Shown in pieces: positions 59,461 through 64,000 of a stretch of 64,000 nt of DNA (its first letter is position 1; every line of letters starts with the position of its first letter). Source of the DNA: Mesocentrotus franciscanus (Eukaryota; Echinodermata; Echinoidea; Camarodonta; Strongylocentrotidae). A program made the position numbers and the translations under genes. The notes under the pieces are model-generated. The model was not told the origin of the DNA. It ran no database searches and worked only from the letters and a program-made list of their open reading frames with translations. Location: assembly GCA_037976565.1 (NCBI GenBank), contig CP137675.1, positions 29,459,320 to 29,523,319 on the forward strand. The letters are read 5' to 3'.

Positions 59461-62289
59461 TACACGCATATTATGTGAGTGTATATGCGTAAATTTGAAT
59501 TCAAAACAATTGTTTCATAGTATTCGGCAATAATGGTCATAAACTGACTGACTTGCTAAATTAATTAACAACAACAACATATACAAAAAGCTGCCCTCGC
59601 CAACCATGCCAACCCAGATAGAACCCATGGTCGTCCATATGTGAGGACGATTTTCACCCCCGCCATTTGGCAATCCTGGATATGGCACTGGATATCAATA
59701 CAGTAATATATTTCATCTTACCTCTACGAGAATAGGTTTACTTAGTCCATCACTGTGTGTCACATCAGTTTCAACAGGTGTCTCTCCGCATATAGTCTGG
59801 TCATTATACACAACGATCACAGTTGCTGATGGAAAGACAAATTAATATTATGTTGCATGAACTGAAATTCAGTTCAGTTCAGTTCTTTAATTCATTTTCC
59901 AGTTTAGAAAACTTTCAGACATTAAAATACTTCTATAGGCATTCTACACAATAACGAACACTAAGCATTTATTTTTGTTTCTTTTTCATTCTGTAATGGG
60001 CGATCCAACTTTACAGGTTTTCGCAACCTTCATGGAAAGCCCCGCATATAACCTTTGTAAACATAGTTAAGATTTACCGTTACTTTGTATATTTTGATTT
60101 TTATATTGCGAAATGAAATTGAATTGAATTGGATTGAATTGAATGTAAGCGCTGTGAAAAAAAGGCGTACAGGTTCAATTTTTCCAGTGAGCGTGTGTAT
60201 GCGCCGGTGGGCAGTGCAAGGGTGTGTGCGGCTATATGTGTTGGGAACGGACTCAGGGAGGGGTGGGTTCAATAGATAAAAGCCACGTCATATGTCTGGA
60301 CACATATTTCACGGCATCGTCCAATATTTCAATGGTATACTTACTTTCAAGATCAACGTCCCCTAGTGCTACGGGCCGAACGTTAAAGGTCACTTGGGTT
60401 GGTTCAGAGCTGCTGCATACGCAAGAGTATTTGCTGTTGGATTCCTCTCCGATCTCAAATTTAGAAGACCGAGTGAGAGTTACCTCGACCTTTAATGACA
60501 ACAACGACAGATTAGAAAAAATATATAAAAAAGGACGAGTGGTTTACTGACTGGAGACGAGACAGGAAGGAGAGAGAGGGTGAGCAGGAGAGAGCGGGAG
60601 AGAGCGGGAGAGAGAGAGAGAGAGAATGAGACGGAGTGAAACTAAAGAAGCTGGTTGGAAGGATAGTATATGAAATAAAATATTAAAATGTAGAGAAATA
60701 CAATTTATTATAAATTATGGAATTACATATATATAGATATATATAGAATGAGTGTTAAAGAGTAAGGAATTGCTTAAAGAATAATGATAAGTTGATGGTG
60801 AACAAAATAATACATATATAAAGAAGTGGAAGACATAGAGACGTAGAGAGTTAGACAGGGGAGATAGAAAGATAGAAAGAAAGGAAAGAGAATCTCTAGG
60901 GAATGGTGAAACGGAGAGAGATAAAGAGAGCGATAAGTTAAAGCAGTTATTTGACGGGCCATTTTCATAATGATTATTATGTAGGGCAATGTGTTGAAGA
61001 CTCTTTTCTTGCCGGACCATGATGCTAATGCGCTTTATATTATATGTATTGGTATATAATAATCGACCAGCAGCACAAGGCTGAAAGGGTCAATTTACAA
61101 AGGTACATTAATGTATAAATATACATGTACAATAGTATTACAAAACATAGTAAATAAATCAGTAACATAATTATTGACAATACAACATAATTATATTGCG
61201 TTCGTTTATGTACATTAAATGAAAGGATGTACTGTCTAGCAGGAGATATAAAAGAGCAGGGGAAGGTTTATGGCTCATGAAAGTGATAGAGCGAATGGAG
61301 TAGAGAGAGAGAGAGAGAGGGGATAAGAGAAAGGGGGAGATACAATGAGAGAAAGGAAGAGAGAGACAGCATGGTCCATGATTATTCTTTATGGTACAGG
61401 TGATATAATATCGTCCTCCTTGACTTTTCTGTGCCGACTTAATATGTTTAATTTTCTATCAGAACAAAATAATTGAACCCCTGGCGCAGTTTGTATCTTC
61501 ATCACGTTATGTACACATCTAGGAAAACGCGTTTTCTCTCTCACGTGCGCTTTCTCTCTCCCTCTCCCTCTCTCTCTCTCTCTCTCTTTCTCTTTCCCCC
61601 TCTCTCTCTCTCTCTCTTTCTCTTTCTCGCTCTCTCTCTCTCTCTCTCTCTATGTCTCTCTTCTCTATTTCTTTCTCTCTCACTCTCTAAATTCTCTCTC
61701 TCTCTATATATATATATACAATGGTATTTGACACGTGCCCCAATCGAGTCGAGTCGAGTGGTGAAAAAGAGAAAGAACAAGCTAGAAAATATAGAAAGGG
61801 AAATGATGAAGAGGGAATGCGAGTAAGAGAGAAAGATAGAGAAAGAAGACGTCCGCCTAGACAACCTCCCGCTCCCTTTCCCGAATGTAGCCTTGTAAAT
61901 TCGCATTTCATTTTCCGAGTAAGAGTAAGACTGGTGCCCCCATCCCCCCTCCCACCCCCTTCTCCTTCGTTCCAGTGGCACCTCAAGCTGCGCCCCTGTA
62001 TTATCTCTATTATGGCCAACAAAGTGGACCAGTAATTGGTTATGAATTTGACATCGTATTATGATCATTTACCGGTAAGCACTTTTCCAAATAGTTGAAG
62101 ATGTTAACTTGAAGCTCCAGTTCTTCGCCTCGTATGGCAGAGTAAGGGAGATTGTAATCCGCAAAGAACGGTTTGAAAGCTGTCACTGAGAAGGGTTCGG
62201 AGATACCAAAGCCACTTGTCGAGGAGATACAGAACCCACTTCCAATCCACTCTGTAATGGTATCAGGAACGGTGACGCTTGGGGATTCC
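43375..62289 (-). CDS. A2M-like: Alpha-2-macroglobulin-like thioester protein, C-terminal half (15 exons, partial)
   Basis: Secreted protease-trapping or opsonising protein of the A2M/C3 superfamily. Exons from 5' to 3' on the minus strand: 62289-62073, 60489-60345, 59825-59722, 58026-57975, 57463-57371, 56649-56477, 54104-53857, 53141-53067, 50450-50291, 49939-49722, 49131-48919, 48088-47961, 46815-46650, 44321-44219, 43484-43375. They give about 735 codons, matching human A2M from about residue 740 to the end. Seen in order: [10 protein letters not shown] and [40 protein letters not shown] then thioester [20 protein letters not shown] and [15 protein letters not shown] (thioester domain), [22 protein letters not shown], and the receptor-binding-type domain ([35 protein letters not shown]). 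N-terminal MG1-MG6 and the bait region lie beyond the right edge. Exon 54104-53857 is one base short (frameshift near 53892) and the final stop looks premature, so this copy may be a pseudogene, an allele or contain sequence errors. Confidence 0.92.
43957..44124. repeat. Near-perfect foldback with a duplicated arm
   Basis: TAGCCTCTTGTCGATGGCCC at the left is mirrored at the right (GGGCCATCGACAAGAGGCTA). The arm text (ctggcgctgttgcgagcgaagcgagccagaatt) occurs twice forward and once inverted, with the inner words AATTAGAAATT as turn points. GC-rich and young-looking, it lies in the last intron of the A2M-like gene. Confidence 0.9.
44740..45550 (-). mobile_element. Probable antisense retroelement 3' end, split by a hAT-like MITE
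   Basis: A terminal ttgaattgaattgaattt motif and a decayed tail reading [13 protein letters not shown] on the minus strand resemble the 3' end of a LINE-type element. The MITE at 44974-45246 interrupts it. Coding content is too decayed for a firm family call. Confidence 0.4.
44966..45254. mobile_element. hAT-like MITE with exact 8-bp target duplication
   Basis: The element CAGGGGCGGATCCAGC ... CCTGGATCCGCGACTG is flanked on both sides by ATTACACA (44966-44973 and 45247-45254). The 8-bp duplication and CAG...CTG ends are typical of hAT-type non-autonomous elements. The interior has GGGGCCC words and no coding capacity. Related copies lie at 15986 and 22175. Confidence 0.88.
46133..46332. mobile_element. 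200-bp TTAA-flanked MITE in A2M-like intron
   Basis: TTAAAGCCCCACTGTACTA at the left and TAGTGCAGAGGGGCTTTAA at the right are inverted, with TTAA at both edges. It is non-coding. Confidence 0.8.
46840..47510. repeat. ~650-base degenerate (GGTTGATT)n minisatellite
   Basis: An extended tract of GGTTGGTTGATT-like words with G/T bias on the plus strand, interrupted but continuous, within an A2M-like intron. No regular long period is visible. The open frames here are products of the repeat. Confidence 0.85.
50544..51949. repeat. TTAA-ended interspersed repeat, copy 2, with inserted element
   Basis: The left end TTAAAGGGACAGTTGAGTCC and right end ACTCAACTATCTCTTTAA form inverted repeats with TTAA on both sides. 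The sequence is homologous to 758-1222. Between 50697 and 51571 it carries a second element absent from copy 1. It lies in the A2M-like intron upstream of exon 50450-50291. Confidence 0.85.
50697..51571. mobile_element. Element built from AACCCCGTACTATA words, nested in the repeat
   Basis: The insert is delimited by comparison with the uninterrupted copy at 758-1222. Its ends are CTTTTCACAC and GGTGAAAG. The interior repeats ACCCCGTACTATA and TATAGTACGG in both orientations. It is non-coding. Confidence 0.75.
53585..53851. mobile_element. MITE abutting an A2M-like splice donor
   Basis: TAATGGGGAAGTCCACCCTG and CAGGGTGGACGTCCGCTTTA are inverted termini. The right end lies 4-6 bases from the donor of the exon ending at 53857, so almost the entire donor-proximal intron is transposon sequence. 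Confidence 0.8.
53857..54104 (-). CDS. A2M-like thioester-domain exon with a one-base deletion
   Basis: The exon has phase 0 at both ends ([20 protein letters not shown] at the start; ...HKEMQ just before the donor gtatat) but is 248 bases long, one short of a multiple of three. Upstream the frame reads ...[11 protein letters not shown]; downstream only the shifted frame gives [11 protein letters not shown], the conserved segment leading into GGVNDEVTL of the next exon. The missing base falls at about 53892/53893. The His codon at 53869-53871 corresponds to the catalytic His of C3/CD109-type proteins. Confidence 0.85.
54190..54235. repeat. (TTC)n microsatellite
   Basis: A run of TTC triplets reading as poly-Ser on the plus strand. 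Confidence 0.9.
54818..55605. mobile_element. CpG-rich MITE, family A
   Basis: CCTAGGTCACATTTGC at the left and GCAAATGTGACC at the right are inverted repeats. The ~760-base interior is dense in CCGTA, TACGG, CGGCC and similar words in both orientations. It is joined end to end with the family B element at 55610, whose termini are similar (TGCCTGGATTACATTTGC). Confidence 0.8.
55610..56241. mobile_element. CpG-rich MITE, family B, copy 2
   Basis: It is nearly the same as 7225-7867 throughout, with the same termini. It differs by small indels (for example ggccggggcaaatc versus ggccgggcaaatc). It lies in the A2M-like intron between exons 56649-56477 and 54104-53857. Open frames are compositional. 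Confidence 0.85.
56477..56649 (-). CDS. A2M-like exon carrying the thioester GCGEQ
   Basis: The exon encodes [20 protein letters not shown] then [20 protein letters not shown] and an Asn/Gln-rich stretch ending NMR. The Cys and Gln of GCGEQ (codons at 56579-56593) form the internal thioester in this family. Both splice sites are canonical (cctag acceptor, gtaatt donor). Confidence 0.95.
57069..57302. repeat. Near-perfect 234-base palindrome
   Basis: TAGACCAGTTCGTAGATAGC is mirrored by GCTATCTACGAACTGGTCTA, and pairing continues inward through gtggtacaaatggcccctgaaat and tccgtgtatcgtaggatgta to a short loop near 57185. The arms are about 105 bases. It is a young foldback element in an A2M-like intron. 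A degenerate relative lies at 58600-58890. Confidence 0.9.
58311..58385. repeat. Perfect-type hairpin (TGTTGACATGGGCGCCATTTT)
   Basis: ATGGGCGCCATTTTAAATTA and cgagtaaaca are mirrored across a 3-base loop (gct) by tgtttactcg and TAATTTAAAATGGCGCCAAT. It belongs to a larger repeat from about 58125 that resembles 40915-41080 in the SLC30A5 3' UTR (ccaaactgaccaattctcag type sequence). Confidence 0.85.
58600..58890. repeat. Degenerate relative of the palindrome at 57069
   Basis: It shares gatggtacat, catttgtac and the agatagcac/ctatctgcg-like edges in the same inverted arrangement, but is more diverged. Confidence 0.5.
61548..61695. repeat. (CT)n microsatellite
   Basis: About 150 bases of CT with CCC and TTT interruptions in an A2M-like intron. 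Confidence 0.95.
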
Positions 62290-63008
62290 CTGGGAAAGAT
62301 ACATAGAATAATAATGGTCATGATGATTGTATTCAAACAAATATCACTACTACTACTACCACTATCATGACTTCTACTACTACTACTACTACTACTACTA
62401 CTATAGGATTTCTCGGTCAATTTCGTAAGTTGGCCACACAAATTCATTTTATGTTCATTCAATTTCGCCGATTCTGTTACCGCAGCTGATATTTTTCGTT
62501 CTAATTCGTTTTTTAGCATTTAAATTCATAAAACGATCATTCAAAAACATTTTATTTTCATTCGAATTAAAACGTGTTTCTTTTTCGTAAAATTTTCATT
62601 CAATTTAAAGCGAGACGATTCGCGATTACGTAATAGCGTCTTCCGTGAATTCAAATTCTTTTCTTTGCATACAATTTCACACGTTTTGCAGACAAATTAA
62701 ACATGTAAATTTTTACCCAGTATGATCATATATAGAATCCCGCAAGCTGAGTTCCATGCTAAATCCATTTCAAATTGTATGGGTTGGTAAGCAACAAACA
62801 TGTTATTTGTCCTCACTAGGGGTGTATACCCACTAAATCATCAATATTTAGCAACTGAACGATCATGTGTTAAGTAGATATAACCTATATAGCCACGTCA
62901 ATATAGAATTAGCATGGAACTAAGCAAGAGTGTCTTTTTTATGAATATGCAATGATATCAGTGCATGCAAAAGTTTGTGTTTACAGACTACAGTTGTATT
63001 TATTGGAT
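62290..63008. other. A2M-like intron sequence
   Basis: No further A2M-like exon is recognisable between 62290 and the right edge. A (TAC)n run lies at 62345-62403. The preceding exons must be more than 1.7 kb upstream of 62289. Confidence 0.6.
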
Positions 63009-64000
63009 GGGGGGGGGGTATCAAATACATTGATTTATTTTTTATGTTTTGTTTGGTTTTGTTTTTGATAATTTATTCGATGTTCGTAATCTCTTTGAAG
63101 CCATTTATATTTGTGTAAGTTACATTTAGACTGTATTGAACATGTTAAGAAAAATCTATGAGTATCAGTTCAATCACAATCATAATCACATCAAAATCTG
63201 AATCACCATCACACTGAATCACAATCACGATCGTGATCACAGTCGAATAAATTATCAAAAACAAAAACAAACAAAACATTAAAAAAAAATCAATGTATAG
63301 AGTATTGATACCCCCCACCACCATTATGGTATGCCACTCAAATACAATCAATTTTCACGATCGTGATTGTGATTCAGTGTGACGGTGATTCAGATTTTGA
63401 TGTGATTATGATTGTGATTGAACTGATACTCATAGATTTTTCTTAAAGGTAATGCAAGGTTTTGGGAAATTTTGAAATTGGATGGATAGTAATTCTTTAA
63501 ATTTTTGAAATATTTGGATGCCCCTGTGGATGTATTATAAGCACTGAAAAATTAGCCCCTAAAACATTTCTGCTTTCGAGCAAATTGAATAATAAACATT
63601 TACCGGTGCTCCCGGTAAATTTCAAATATTTTAAATAGCGCCTAAAACCATTCCGTGGTAGCTGCGACCATGAAAATCTCAGAATATGCAGTTCTGATAT
63701 ATAATTTCCAAACGGGAATAGCAAATCGGTCGATTAAGGTCAAGAAACATTGTTTTAAAGCTAAAGTAATATAACTCTTGAGAGGGCGCTAAACAATATA
63801 AATAGTTTATTATTTACAATTTCATCACTTTAGACTCGATTTTAACCGCGAAAACGATCATTGAATATTGTAAAATCGCATATGCTTCCAATACGTTCAT
63901 TTGAACCAAATTCATGACCCCATACCAAAACTTTGTAATACCTTTAACATGTTCAATACAGTCTAAATGTAATTTCCACAAAAATAAATGGCTTCAAAGA
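63009..64000. repeat. Interleaved inverted repeats, running off the window
   Basis: Two arm pairs are interleaved. 63009-63075 pairs with 63243-63321 (ggggtatcaa, gataatttattcga). 63092-63236 pairs with 63353-64000 (tctttgaagccatttat, gactgtattgaacatg, atctatgagtatcagttc, then CATAATCAC words). The second right arm is split by the element at 63443-63947. Confidence 0.85.
63443..63947. mobile_element. TTAA-flanked MITE with empty site preserved nearby
   Basis: TTAAAGGTAATGCAAGGTTT and AAAACTTTGTAATACCTTTAA are inverted ends with TTAA at both borders. The opposite arm of the surrounding palindrome (around 63141-63150, CATGTTAAGA) shows the uninterrupted site with a single TTAA. Insertion therefore duplicated TTAA exactly. 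The interior is non-coding. Confidence 0.9.

Overview
The window is repeat-rich, AT-rich animal nuclear DNA with short exons, long introns and many small inverted-repeat transposons. Divergent orthologues of vertebrate genes, together with CR1-like LINEs of the kind known in echinoderms (one carrying a 2A-like motif), point to a marine deuterostome. A sea urchin or another echinoderm is most likely, but this is inference; no species-diagnostic gene is present.

Layout. (1) About 1-22 kb has no recognisable host gene. It holds MITE-like elements, a long AT palindrome, a nearly complete but frameshifted PHD-endonuclease-reverse transcriptase LINE (9.8-13.4 kb), a solo LTR (19.66-20.23 kb) and a 5'-truncated LINE fragment (21.6-22.0 kb, minus strand). 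(2) 25.69-38.63 kb on the plus strand is a complete SLC30A5 (ZnT5 zinc transporter) gene. I could join 15 coding exons in phase to 774 codons. A ~2.7 kb 3' UTR follows, containing decayed tandem copies of the last coding segment and a tRNA-derived SINE. (3) 41.4-43.3 kb holds a telomere-repeat-bearing foldback element and a tandem duplication. (4) 62.29-43.38 kb on the minus strand is the C-terminal half (15 exons, about 735 codons) of an alpha-2-macroglobulin-like thioester protein gene. The 5' half lies beyond the right edge. The thioester GCGEQ is intact, but one exon has a one-base deletion just before a C3/CD109-type catalytic His, and the last exon has an early stop followed by more open acidic frame. 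(5) The right end (63.0-64.0 kb) is an interleaved inverted repeat with a TTAA-flanked element inserted in one arm.

The two host genes converge tail to tail with about 2 kb between them and are functionally unrelated: zinc loading of the secretory pathway versus extracellular protease trapping or opsonisation. The most unusual material is the transposon content. At least six unrelated foldback families are built internally from one short word repeated in both orientations. Several TTAA-flanked families are present, one with its empty site preserved in the same window. There is also a LINE with a signal-like 2A leader and a decaying duplicated exon inside SLC30A5.
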